Positions 7,741 through 15,939 of a DNA stretch of 33,729 nt are shown here, piece after piece. A program made the position numbers and the translations under genes. The notes beneath the pieces were generated by a model, which had not been told where the DNA came from, ran no database searches, and was given only the letters and a program-made list of their open reading frames with translations. The stretch spans positions 1 to 33,729 of the forward strand of contig JAHFLT010000006.1 in NCBI GenBank assembly GCA_023264635.1, in the 5' to 3' direction. The DNA comes from Candidatus Woesearchaeota archaeon. GTDB lineage: Archaea > Nanobdellota > Nanobdellia > Woesearchaeales > JAGVYF01. Each line of letters opens with the position of its first letter. The first letter of the stretch is position 1.

Positions 7741-8379
7741 CTAGCATTCTATGTCCTTTATGACTTCAAATGCCTCTGCATATTTTTTCTGTATCTGGAA
7801 TCCCCTGTATTGCGCTCGCCCTTTGACGCCATAGAGCCACCATTCGCCATATTTGCTTTTCTGTGATATATGGGCCTCAAGGCTTCTTGTCTTCTCTTCG
7901 ATGAAATCACTGATGTCAATGTATTTCTGCGCCCTGAAAGAAAATGGTGTGATTCCGCCGGGGATGGTTTGTTCATACATATAGACGCTGCACGTATTTT
8001 TTCTTGTAGCTGCAATGGTCGCATTGGAGACTACTTGATGGTCATTATGTGAATCATGAATCCAGTGGGTGAATATTATCTGTGGATCAAATTCGGAGAT
8101 TATCTCATCTAAAGCAGTGGTCATCTTTCTGTCAAACCTCATCTCTTCGGGATTAATCCTAAGACATTGATGCTGTGCACCCAAGATGGCTGCAGCTGCA
8201 TCAGCTTCCTGCAACCGCGCTTCGCTTTTATCAGGGAGAGTGCATGTTACTATTCTGACTGTATGTCCCTGCCGTGCATACTTGGCAATGGTTCCACCCA
8301 TACCGACTTCAGCATCATCCGGATGCGCTCCAAAGACGAGTATTCTCTTCATTACAGTATTCCTGAGTGCATTATTCAT
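7741..8379 (-). CDS. PIG-L/LmbE-family N-acetylglucosaminyl deacetylase
   Basis: 212 aa. The zinc motif AHPDD is at 18-22 (in FGAHPDDAEVGMGG), and the second ligand region HxxHDSHNDH at 105-114 supplies the third zinc ligand (H114 by family pattern). PIG-L enzymes remove the acetyl group from N-acetylated sugars on lipids or small molecules. The start at 8379 overlaps the WbqC stop (ATGA), arguing for translational coupling; an internal Met10 (8352), just before the conserved block, is the alternative. As last gene of the epimerase-DegT-WbqC-PIG-L operon it probably deacetylates an amino sugar of the surface glycan. Confidence 0.9.
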   Translation of the reverse strand: MNNALRNTVMKRILVFGAHPDDAEVGMGGTIAKYARQGHTVRIVTCTLPDKSEARLQEADAAAAILGAQHQCLRINPEEMRFDRKMTTALDEIISEFDPQIIFTHWIHDSHNDHQVVSNATIAATRKNTCSVYMYEQTIPGGITPFSFRAQKYIDISDFIEEKTRSLEAHISQKSKYGEWWLYGVKGRAQYRGFQIQKKYAEAFEVIKDIEC

Positions 8380-9059
8380 AATTGCATTATCTCCTTGATT
8401 TTTTCTCCAATATTGAATATGGCATCGATTGCTGCGAGATGTGAAATGAATCCCTGCCCAAGTTGGTTGTATGTTGGATGCTCAAAATGGTGGTATTCTA
8501 ATCCTATGCCGAGACGGGTGAATGGCGTTTCATTTAAATATTTTTTCGAACTTGCCCCTGCAAGATAAGATGTCGCCCCTACTTTTTGTAGAATTTCTAT
8601 CAGCGCATCAGTGCTCCTAAGAGAAGTATCTATAGGCAAGGCGCTGCTGCAGATGATTTTCCCATCCCAACCCATGATTCTTAGTATTTCACGAATGAGG
8701 GGTATCGTAATAGCAGTCAGCGAATCATGTTCCTGTTCAAATATTTTCTTAAAACCCGCACTATAACTAGAGAAATATGGTGCCTTATGGTATGCCATCT
8801 CGATTGTTTGCCAGTGTTTTAACCTCCAAGAGGTCACATTGTTGATTTTTACATCTTTGAATGGCTTGAACCACGACTCCGTTAGGAGAGGAACTGTCAG
8901 GAGAACCTTCTGTCCATTGGCTTTGATATAGTTTCGGTGGTCGAATCTTTCTTTTACTATTTGAGCAGTATCATAAATCACAAAACAATCACACTTTGTA
9001 ATTTTATTGAAAAAACCAAGGTACGGGAGATAGTTTGGTTGATGGATTGTGACTTTCAT
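8376..9059 (-). CDS. WbqC-like family protein
   Basis: 227 aa from the ATG at 9059, which overlaps the DegT stop as ATGA; a longer reading from 9140 would run deep into DegT and is rejected. The start block VTIHQPNYLPYLGFF and the following DRF/HRNYIK and LTVPL segments are hallmarks of the WbqC family. Such genes sit in O-antigen and other polysaccharide loci next to DegT aminotransferases, and their chemistry is uncertain; acylation or amidation of an amino sugar has been suggested. The neighbours fit that role. Confidence 0.88.
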   Translation of the reverse strand: MKVTIHQPNYLPYLGFFNKITKCDCFVIYDTAQIVKERFDHRNYIKANGQKVLLTVPLLTESWFKPFKDVKINNVTSWRLKHWQTIEMAYHKAPYFSSYSAGFKKIFEQEHDSLTAITIPLIREILRIMGWDGKIICSSALPIDTSLRSTDALIEILQKVGATSYLAGASSKKYLNETPFTRLGIGLEYHHFEHPTYNQLGQGFISHLAAIDAIFNIGEKIKEIMQL

Positions 9060-10171
9060 ATGCTTTCCTTGACTGCATTGATGACGATGTCCTGCTCCTC
9101 TATCTTCATTTCCACAAATGTAGGTAGTGCCACAAGGCATTTGCAGACAGCTTCAGTGTTTGGATACATTCCCCTAGTGTATCCAAATTTTTTCTGGTAA
9201 ACCGGCTGCAGATGAATGGGTGGATTATAGACTTCACCGCACGCTATACCTTTGCCTTCCATGCGTGCTATAAATTCCTCTTTTTTGCACTCCGGAGCAA
9301 GCATGACCTGATACTTGTAGTACGCTGAACGCCCATGAGGTAAGATAAGCCTAATTGCATGGTGATTCACAAATGCTTTATTGTAACGGTCAGCAATCGC
9401 ATTGCGCTTACGAACCCATTCTTCCAGATGCTTGAGCTGGTATTTCCCAAGGACTGCAGCCATCTCAGTAAGTGGCCAACCACCCCCGAGGTTCTGGCAA
9501 TCCATCAGGTTCTTTCCTTGTCCATGGTGCCTAGTACTCAGCAGGTAGTTTTCTATCTCCTTATTGTTAGTAGTCACCATTCCACCAGTTCCACTTGTCA
9601 TTACTTTAGTGGGATAGAAACTGAATACCCCAACATCACACATATTTCCGGCTTTTACCCCGTTGTACTCAGAGCCGTGTGCATGACTGCAGTCCTCAAT
9701 CAGGAACAAATTATTCTTTTTGCAGAACGCCTTTATCTCTTCAATTTCAGGATTGATATGCCCTGTGATGTGCACGAGAACAACACCGCGAGTCCTTGGT
9801 GTAATTTTTTCTTTTAGGGATTGTAAAGAGGGTAAGAACGAGTCTGGTGCTGTATCACAAAACACGGGTTTGCCGCCAGCCCAGATAACAGCATTCGCTA
9901 CAGTGATAAAATTAAGTGCTGGCATAACAACCTCTTTATTGGCAACATCAAAAAATTGGTACAGTAACTGTAGCGCCGTGCCCGCAGATCCCACACCAAC
10001 TGCTACATCTGTCCCAATGTATTTCTTGAATTGTGTTTCAAACTCCTGCAGATGGGGACCTAAGATAAGTTTTCGAGAAATAAGAATGGATTTTATATCT
10101 TCGAGTATTGGTTGTATATCTTCGATAGGAATTGTTGGCTTAACGTTTGGTATCATATCCTTTAGTGTCAT
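9056..10171 (-). CDS. DegT/DnrJ/EryC1/StrS sugar aminotransferase
   Basis: 371 aa, usual length. A PLP-dependent fold type I enzyme that aminates a nucleotide-linked keto-sugar. PLP-binding features are the GSAGTALQLL loop (61-70), Asp160 in EDCSHAHG, and the Schiff-base Lys189 in SFYPTKVMTSGTGG. The start may be Met1 (10171, overlapping the epimerase by 32 nt) or Met6 (10156). It is followed by WbqC-like with an ATGA overlap. The likely product is an amino sugar for the surface glycan, using the keto-sugar pool of the upstream SDR protein. Confidence 0.93.
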   Translation of the reverse strand: MTLKDMIPNVKPTIPIEDIQPILEDIKSILISRKLILGPHLQEFETQFKKYIGTDVAVGVGSAGTALQLLYQFFDVANKEVVMPALNFITVANAVIWAGGKPVFCDTAPDSFLPSLQSLKEKITPRTRGVVLVHITGHINPEIEEIKAFCKKNNLFLIEDCSHAHGSEYNGVKAGNMCDVGVFSFYPTKVMTSGTGGMVTTNNKEIENYLLSTRHHGQGKNLMDCQNLGGGWPLTEMAAVLGKYQLKHLEEWVRKRNAIADRYNKAFVNHHAIRLILPHGRSAYYKYQVMLAPECKKEEFIARMEGKGIACGEVYNPPIHLQPVYQKKFGYTRGMYPNTEAVCKCLVALPTFVEMKIEEQDIVINAVKESI

Positions 10172-11003
10172 GTTTCAATAGCTCTATTATTCCTTCCTGT
10201 AAACTTATAGAGGGGGTCCACTGTAGCAACTCATGTGCTTTGTGGACATCCATCCATCGTGTCGCATAGGTTGGTTTTTCTTCAACAACAATATCAATGG
10301 GAAACCCAACATTCTTTTTTATAATCTCCACAACGTCAAGAAGGCTTGTTGCATGACCGCTACCTATATTGATAGTTTGGTTGATTGCTGCTGTATTCCC
10401 AATAGTCTTCCCAATGGCATGCGCAATGTCATTGACGTGAACAAAATCCATTTGCAATGTCGAGCTGGACAGCATGATTTTCCTTGTTTCTTTTGCTTTC
10501 TTGCAGACATTGTTGATAAACCCGCCTTTTTCCTGATTTTTTCCTGTGCCGAAACCGTAGGCGTTTGCAAACCTTAGAATTGTGTAGGGCACTAACTTCA
10601 CGATTTCTTCACAGCATATTTTTAGCATGCCATAGGTATCATCTGGCATTGGGATATAGTCCTCATAAAGTGGATTCTGGCCCACTGTATTCGTTGTATA
10701 GGCTGCTATACTTGATGAGAAGATAAATTGTTTCACCTTACATTGCCATGCGGCCGAGACAAGACGGGATGTCAGCAAGATATTATTGTCAATAGCTTCT
10801 TTGGGGTGTGTTTCACATTCCTTATGTCCTCCGCCACCTGCAAGATGGATAACCACCGTACAGTCTTTCATCAGTTTGGTGAGTATATCAACAGGCGGCA
10901 CGTGTGTTTCTCTCGCATAGCAGACGACATTATACCGTCTATCGAGGCGTTCTTTCACAACGCTGCCTATAAATCCATTCCCTCCAGTAAGAAGAATGTT
11001 CAT
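10140..11003 (-). CDS. NAD-dependent sugar epimerase/dehydratase (extended SDR)
   Basis: 287 aa from Met at 11003. The Rossmann motif GGNGFIG sits at residues 7-13, the catalytic Tyr124-x3-Lys128 is in YGMLK, and the Ser region is FSSSIAAY (95-102). It acts on a nucleotide sugar. An upstream in-frame Met at 11066 is rejected because the TATA box at 11025-11037 places the transcript start at about 11003-11006, giving a leaderless message. First gene of the four-gene minus operon ending at 7741. Specificity (epimerase or dehydratase) is not readable. Confidence 0.9.
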   Translation of the reverse strand: MNILLTGGNGFIGSVVKERLDRRYNVVCYARETHVPPVDILTKLMKDCTVVIHLAGGGGHKECETHPKEAIDNNILLTSRLVSAAWQCKVKQFIFSSSIAAYTTNTVGQNPLYEDYIPMPDDTYGMLKICCEEIVKLVPYTILRFANAYGFGTGKNQEKGGFINNVCKKAKETRKIMLSSSTLQMDFVHVNDIAHAIGKTIGNTAAINQTINIGSGHATSLLDVVEIIKKNVGFPIDIVVEEKPTYATRWMDVHKAHELLQWTPSISLQEGIIELLKHDTKGYDTKR

Positions 11004-11024
11004 AAGGCAAGGAGTCAAAATACG

Positions 11025-11077
11025 ATTTAAATATATTTCCGTTATGTTTATATAACATATAACCACCCCTTGGTGGT
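11025..11077. promoter_or_regulatory. divergent promoters with a perfect inverted repeat at the radical SAM start
   Basis: The minus TATA (AATATATTTAAATC, 11025-11037) serves the epimerase operon. The plus TATA (TTTATATAA, 11047-11055) is 27 bp from the radical SAM ATG at 11078. Between that TATA and the start lies ACCACC-CCTT-GGTGGT (11062-11077), a perfect 6-bp inverted repeat touching the start codon, positioned as an operator or start-site hairpin. Confidence 0.55.
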
Positions 11078-12130
11078 ATGCTATTAACGAAAAGACTAAA
11101 GATTCTCCGTGCGAAGGGAATCAGATATGGTATCAAGCGTACTATGAGCAAGCTGATGCCCTATTTCCTCTTATCCCACCGAAAGCTAGTCATGCTGCCA
11201 ACAGAGATTATGATAGAACCAACAGCAGCATGTAATCTGAAATGCCCGCTTTGCAGTAATCCAACGCTAACAAGAACAAAGGGAATTATGACACTGGAGA
11301 TGTTTGATACAATTCTTCATAATCTTGATGCCCCCATCAAAGAAGCAACTATTGGGTTAACGGGAGAACCTCTTGTGAACCCGCACACGTTCAAATTTAT
11401 CAAAAAATTAAACTCTCGGGGTATCAAATGCAGCATGCCCACTAATGGTGTGCTTTTTGATCGTTTCTCTATGGATGAGATTTTTGATTCTGGTCTTCAC
11501 CACACCAATATAGCTATCGATGGTGCGACCGAGGAGACATATCTCAAATACAGGATTGGTGGTGATTTTAACCGGCTTGTCAAGAATCTCAAAACCCTCT
11601 GTGATGAGAAGCGACGACGCAAAGCAGAATATCCCATTATCACGATGCAATTTCTGGTCATGAAGACAAATGAACATGAAATAGGTGCCATTAAGAAACT
11701 AGCTGAGGAGATAAAACCAGACAGGTTGCATCTTAAAAGCGCGGCTTTATGGACTTCTTTAACACATAAGGACAGAAAAGATCTTGCGAAAGACTGGCTT
11801 CCCTCACAGGGGGAATTCAGCCGGTATGATGGTGATTTACTGATAACTGAACCGGTAGCTGTTTGCCCATTTGCATATGATAATTCAGTGATTCTCTGGA
11901 ATGGGGACATAGCATTATGTTGCTACGATTTTGATGGAAAATACATATTCGGAAATCTCCTTAAGGAAAAATTTTCAGACGTTTATCATAAAGAGAAGTA
12001 CTACCAAATCAGAAGAAAAGTATTGGATCAAACTCTCGATATCTGCCGTGAATGTGATATTACCAGCGCAACAAAGACGGGAAAATACATCTACTTTAAC
12101 AAAAAGTTGGAAAAAGAATCAGCTGTATGA
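11078..12130 (+). CDS. radical SAM protein with SPASM-like C-terminus
   Basis: 350 aa. The 4Fe-4S motif C-x3-C-x2-C is at C52, C56, C59 (ACNLKCPLC), followed by the SAM-binding region (GLTGEPLVNP near 90) and a TIM-barrel-like middle. The C-terminal 90 residues carry further cysteines (CPFAYD, CCYDFDG, CRECD), typical of a SPASM or twitch auxiliary cluster. Such enzymes modify peptides or sugars by radical chemistry; several occur in glycan loci. It sits alone on the plus strand between two minus glycan operons and shares a divergent promoter with the epimerase, so a sugar-modifying role is inferred. No peptide substrate is visible nearby. Confidence 0.9.
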   Translation: MLLTKRLKILRAKGIRYGIKRTMSKLMPYFLLSHRKLVMLPTEIMIEPTAACNLKCPLCSNPTLTRTKGIMTLEMFDTILHNLDAPIKEATIGLTGEPLVNPHTFKFIKKLNSRGIKCSMPTNGVLFDRFSMDEIFDSGLHHTNIAIDGATEETYLKYRIGGDFNRLVKNLKTLCDEKRRRKAEYPIITMQFLVMKTNEHEIGAIKKLAEEIKPDRLHLKSAALWTSLTHKDRKDLAKDWLPSQGEFSRYDGDLLITEPVAVCPFAYDNSVILWNGDIALCCYDFDGKYIFGNLLKEKFSDVYHKEKYYQIRRKVLDQTLDICRECDITSATKTGKYIYFNKKLEKESAV

Positions 12131-12184
12131 AGCAGTATAACCAATTGTGTGAAATTCTGGCATTTGAATTACGACACATTCTTA

Positions 12185-13684
12185 TTATCCTAAATTGTTA
12201 TCCTGAAAAATAGCTTGTACTTTGGAGAGCAATTTCCGAAGTATTTCCTTATCCTTCTGTTCTAAGCTCTTGAGCGCGAGAGCAACAAGTGCATAAACAA
12301 CAGAAACAATGACTGCTCCGGCAAACAGTGTCAAGGTATTCACTATTTTCGGCAAAAGTAAATAACCAATACTTGAAGCGACCAGTGCAGCAATTATTCC
12401 TTTCAAGAACTGTACTTGTATACTCATTATCCCAAGAAGATAGTAAACATGAGTTATAGCCAGCATCCCATACAATGCAAAACTTATAGCAGTAGCTATG
12501 GCGCCTCCCATCATTCCATATGTCGGTATAAGCAACATGTTCAAACTGAGATTAACAACAGCAGATATCGCTGTATAAAGAAGGAGGAGTTTTGGTCTCT
12601 TGATGGCTTTAAGTGTTTCAACTGCTGGCACAGCCGTTTGCAGCACAAGATGGCTACAGGCAACAAGTACTAAGGCAATCGCACCTTGACCATATTCCTG
12701 CCCAAATATTATTGAAAGGAGCGGTTCTGCAAAAAGGACCATTGCCACAAAAATCGGCAAATTCAGAAAGAATATCCATTTTGAAGCAGAAAGATAAGTT
12801 ATTCTAAACTCGTCAAGTTTCTTCAGCGTGTATAGTTCTGTCATTACTGGCAACAGCAATGAGTTTATTCCTCCAGGGATAATGGAAAGTAGCGTTGCCG
12901 TGGGGAGCGCAGCATTGTATATGCCAACTTCTGCAGAAGAACGGTAGTGTCCAAGAACTAAGATTGCGCTCCACACTAATACTTGTGTAAGCAATGTACT
13001 AAAGAGCAATGGGGTTGAGTAACGCAGTAGCACCATTTTTGATTCAGGTGGAGCAACGTGCCATGGGATGTATTTGTTGTAAAGATAGATACTTACACCG
13101 AAGGTGATGATTATTCCGAGACACGTTGCATAAATAGCTCCCAGCGCCTTGAATCCTATGGCCACTAAGAGAAAAGTTGCTGCTAGCTTAATCACATTCT
13201 CTCCAATATTGCGTGAAAAGACGTCAAAATAACTTTCCTGAGTCCATGCGCGTATTGCGCCCATTATTATATCTCGTGAAGTATACAACGGTATCATCAG
13301 AGCCAGTAGCTGAAAGAGTGGCGTTAGCTCTTCAACATGATAAACTAAAGTAGCTAATGGTCTGGCAATCACAAAAAAAAGCACACCTAATAAGAGAGAC
13401 ACTATCGCTGTAATTTTCAATGATCCGGTGATAGCCCCCTTTACTCGGCCATAATCTCCTTGAGATTTATACTCAGCAACATAGCGTACCACACCTATAT
13501 CAAGGCCGAGAACAGCAAAAACAGAAAAGATGCCAAAAACAGCGAGCGCTATTGAAAGTAAGCCGTATTCTGCTGGGCCAATGCGGGCTACAATAACCCG
13601 ATAAGCGTAGCTCAGGAGCTTGCTTGCTGCCATCCCAAAAAAAACAAAGCCTGCACCTCTTGCTACAGTACTTAATGATTTCAT
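12185..13684 (-). CDS. polysaccharide/lipid-linked oligosaccharide flippase (Wzx/MATE-like)
   Basis: 499 aa, strongly hydrophobic, about 12-14 membrane helices. The N-terminal block (GAGFVFFGMAASKLLSYAYR ... GPAEYGLLSIA ... GVVRYVAEY) is typical of polysaccharide biosynthesis flippases. It would move the polyprenol-linked glycan to the outer face of the membrane. The ATG at 13684 lies 27 bp from a minus-strand TATA (opposite strand GATATATAAAA, 13706-13716). It is transcribed alone, between the radical SAM gene and the GT2 gene. Confidence 0.92.
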   Translation of the reverse strand: MKSLSTVARGAGFVFFGMAASKLLSYAYRVIVARIGPAEYGLLSIALAVFGIFSVFAVLGLDIGVVRYVAEYKSQGDYGRVKGAITGSLKITAIVSLLLGVLFFVIARPLATLVYHVEELTPLFQLLALMIPLYTSRDIIMGAIRAWTQESYFDVFSRNIGENVIKLAATFLLVAIGFKALGAIYATCLGIIITFGVSIYLYNKYIPWHVAPPESKMVLLRYSTPLLFSTLLTQVLVWSAILVLGHYRSSAEVGIYNAALPTATLLSIIPGGINSLLLPVMTELYTLKKLDEFRITYLSASKWIFFLNLPIFVAMVLFAEPLLSIIFGQEYGQGAIALVLVACSHLVLQTAVPAVETLKAIKRPKLLLLYTAISAVVNLSLNMLLIPTYGMMGGAIATAISFALYGMLAITHVYYLLGIMSIQVQFLKGIIAALVASSIGYLLLPKIVNTLTLFAGAVIVSVVYALVALALKSLEQKDKEILRKLLSKVQAIFQDNNLG

Positions 13685-13749
13685 AGGGAGAGATTCATTT
13701 ACCAGGATATATAAAACGTACTATAAAAAGGACTATGAAATGTGCTGGC

Positions 13750-13789
13750 AATCCCGCCAATGTCTAATCCTGTTAATCCTGCCAATGTC
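13750..13789. repeat. imperfect direct repeat
   Basis: AATCCCGCCAATGTC (13750-13764) and AATCCTGCCAATGTC (13775-13789) are separated by TAATCCTGTT, itself a partial copy. It resembles the AATCCTGTTAATCCTG-type repeats scattered in many prokaryotic genomes. The 13685-13961 gap contains this, the flippase promoter and a 33-nt repeat near 13931; no gene is seen. Confidence 0.6.
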
Positions 13790-13930
13790 CTTATACCATG
13801 ATGCCATTGAAAAGGTCGAAGTGACCATTATTCACGCGAGCATTTGTTTTGTCCAAAGCGAGCAAAAAGAAGATTCCAGGGGGAATTTTTACTATTATGA
13901 GTACTATAGGATGCGAGTCCGATAGCACTG

Positions 13931-13963
13931 AAGCATTAGCTGAAGGACTTTTCAATGGAGCCT
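13931..13963. repeat. 33-nt dispersed repeat, copy 2
   Basis: 28 of 33 positions match 351-383 (both begin AAGCATT and share ACTTTTCAATG). In one forward frame both copies read similar peptides (AFAEELFNDA and ALAEGLFNGA), so they may be relics of the same coding sequence. This copy ends at the stop of the GT2 gene. Confidence 0.55.
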
Positions 13964-14666
13964 ATACCATTGACCTTAATCTTTTTATGTTTTTGATGTA
14001 ATCCCAACATGTCCCTGCTATTTTTACCTTTGACTGCCTTGTCCCATCATCTCTCCACAGCACGGGTATTTCGCAAAGCATATATCCTTTTCTTTCTGCG
14101 AGGACCAATAGTTCTGTATCAAAAAACCAGTTATTGTCTTCTATTAAGGGAATAAGTTCATGAGCAGCTTTTCTGGTTATGCCTTTGAAACCGCATTGTG
14201 CATCCGAAAACGTTGTTCTCAGAAAAAGTTTTACAAGAAGATTATAACCTCGTGAAAGTATTTCTCTCTCAAATGTCCGTTGCACAGTAGAATTTTTACT
14301 TAGCCTGCTGCCGTAGACAACATCGCAACCATTCTTGAACGCTTCAAGCATCTTCGACAGTGCAGTGAGTTCAGTCGAAAGATCAATATCCATATAACAC
14401 ATGACGTCCGCTGTACTTTCCAGCCATGCTTTCCGCAATGCCCGTCCCCGACCCTTCTGGTCAAGATGTATCCATGTGACATGATGAGATTTTAGTGCAA
14501 GTTGCTTTGCTACAGCAAGAGTATTATCTGTGGATGCATTGTCTGCAATAACAATTTCATAGTCAGAGATAGTGTTTGCTACGAGAAATGCTCTCAGAGT
14601 CTCGAGGCTTTTGCTTAGCATGCTCTCTTCATTATAGACCGGTAGAACGATGTCGATAGATGTCAT
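13962..14666 (-). CDS. glycosyltransferase family 2
   Basis: 234 aa from Met at 14666 (MTSIDIVLPVYNEE). GT-A motifs: VLPVYNEE, IADNASTDNT (about 42-51) and the metal-binding D-x-D in YMDIDLS (about 95-101). It resembles dolichyl-phosphate glucosyltransferases, which charge polyprenyl phosphate from a nucleotide sugar. An upstream Met at 14705 is less likely because it lengthens the overlap with the FAD enzyme. Last gene of the five-gene minus operon, overlapping the FAD gene by 35 nt. No C-terminal membrane helices, so cytoplasmic or peripheral. Confidence 0.88.
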   Translation of the reverse strand: MTSIDIVLPVYNEESMLSKSLETLRAFLVANTISDYEIVIADNASTDNTLAVAKQLALKSHHVTWIHLDQKGRGRALRKAWLESTADVMCYMDIDLSTELTALSKMLEAFKNGCDVVYGSRLSKNSTVQRTFEREILSRGYNLLVKLFLRTTFSDAQCGFKGITRKAAHELIPLIEDNNWFFDTELLVLAERKGYMLCEIPVLWRDDGTRQSKVKIAGTCWDYIKNIKRLRSMV

Positions 14667-15939
14667 AGTACTTCGCGAGGGTTTTCCCTTTGGCAACAGA
14701 ATCACTGATGCTCCTTTCAGGATAGCTGTTGAACATGCCAGCTATAAAAAGGTTAGTATATGGTGTGACATAAGGAAGAAGTATTTTTTTGATACCTTTT
14801 TTGTAGAAGAGGCCTGCATTTCTGATTCTTCCCACTCGTTTCCAGAGCACGTCGCTGTCTTGCATATAAGGAAACAACTTTTTCAGGTTAGTAAAATACT
14901 GTGCAAAGACACTCTCTTCGCTCATCGTAAGTAAAGGAGAATTGACATCAACATAGCTGCCAAGATAGACGATATGCTGATTTCCATAGTCTCGTTGATT
15001 CATGAAGTTACAATGGTCAACAACCGCTCCAAAGACTGATGGCTCAAGGATATTAGTCCAGTAATATGGTCCGATTGGGCGTTTTAGCCCAAGCATGATG
15101 CAGATTGCAGGTTGGTATTCATGCTGTGAAATTCTATGCTTATATTCTTCTGGAAATTCTATTACTGAAGAGAGGATATGCGGTGGTATGGTTGATAGGA
15201 CAACTGGTGCATCGTACCATTTCTTATTTATGCGCACACGTATTATCTTCCCTTTTTCTGTTTCTATCTTGTCAGCAGAACTCCCACAGAGAATTGTACT
15301 CGTTTTACGTATCTCTTCTTGCAATCGTGAGACGAGCTGATAAAACCCACCATTCAGATACCCAAGTATTTCTCCCTGTTTCCCAGTATGACTCCTTAGT
15401 TGAATGCGTTCTATAAACCAGGCAGCAGATATAGTATCAGCCTGACTGCCATATTTGCTTCTCAGTAGATGTAAAAAGAGTTCATCATAGACATGCTTTC
15501 CACCGAATCGCACGATGAAGTCTCGAACAGAGCAGTTATCATACTTACCTGGATCTTTCGTCATTTTTATAGTAAGCATGAGCCTGCAAAGTTCCAGCTT
15601 TGCTAGAAATGAAATCGCAGAAAACGAGAGAAGATCCATTGGTTTGAAGAGACGATAAAATTTCCCTTTTGAAAAGAATGCGGGAGGTACTTCTTTCCAT
15701 ACAATGCGGGCATGTAACTGAAGCTCGCTCAGCAGCATTTGTAAGTCTTTGTCACGTGGAAAGAAGTGATGGTAAAATGCTTCTATAGTAAAAGTGGGGA
15801 AGTGATAACTTGCCACAGCGCCACCGAGGTCTTTCTCTCTTTCTACAACAAGGGCATATTTGCCATGTTTACTAAGTTCATAAGCAGCTGTCAGTCCAGC
15901 TATCCCTCCCCCGAGGATAACTGCATCATATTTTTTCAT
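14632..15939 (-). CDS. FAD-dependent amine-oxidase/protoporphyrinogen-oxidase-like protein
   Basis: 435 aa from Met at 15939 (MKKYDAVILGGG). The dinucleotide motif GGGIAGLTAAYELS starts at residue 10; VVEREKDLGG marks the ribose-binding Glu. The C-terminal FAD segment NLFIAGMFNSYPERSISDSV lies near the end. Proteins of this family are common in surface-glycan clusters next to dolichol-phosphate GT2s, and some act like UDP-galactopyranose mutase or on lipid carriers; the substrate here is unknown. The start overlaps the GT39 stop by 14 nt; the in-frame Met at 15984 would overlap far more and is not preferred. Confidence 0.85.
   Translation of the reverse strand: MKKYDAVILGGGIAGLTAAYELSKHGKYALVVEREKDLGGAVASYHFPTFTIEAFYHHFFPRDKDLQMLLSELQLHARIVWKEVPPAFFSKGKFYRLFKPMDLLSFSAISFLAKLELCRLMLTIKMTKDPGKYDNCSVRDFIVRFGGKHVYDELFLHLLRSKYGSQADTISAAWFIERIQLRSHTGKQGEILGYLNGGFYQLVSRLQEEIRKTSTILCGSSADKIETEKGKIIRVRINKKWYDAPVVLSTIPPHILSSVIEFPEEYKHRISQHEYQPAICIMLGLKRPIGPYYWTNILEPSVFGAVVDHCNFMNQRDYGNQHIVYLGSYVDVNSPLLTMSEESVFAQYFTNLKKLFPYMQDSDVLWKRVGRIRNAGLFYKKGIKKILLPYVTPYTNLFIAGMFNSYPERSISDSVAKGKTLAKYYDIYRHRSTGL

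Noticed and set aside
9060-9140. Longer WbqC reading from 9140
   Set aside because: It would lie inside the DegT gene, while the 9059 ATG overlaps the DegT stop as ATGA and starts at the family's first conserved residues.
11004-11066. N-terminal extension of the epimerase by 21 residues
   Set aside because: The TATA box at 11025-11037 places the transcript start at about 11003, so the upstream Met is not transcribed; the conserved fold starts at Met 11003.
13620-13925. Plus-strand ORF of 101 codons
   Set aside because: Overlaps the flippase start, has no Shine-Dalgarno or TATA and no recognisable composition.
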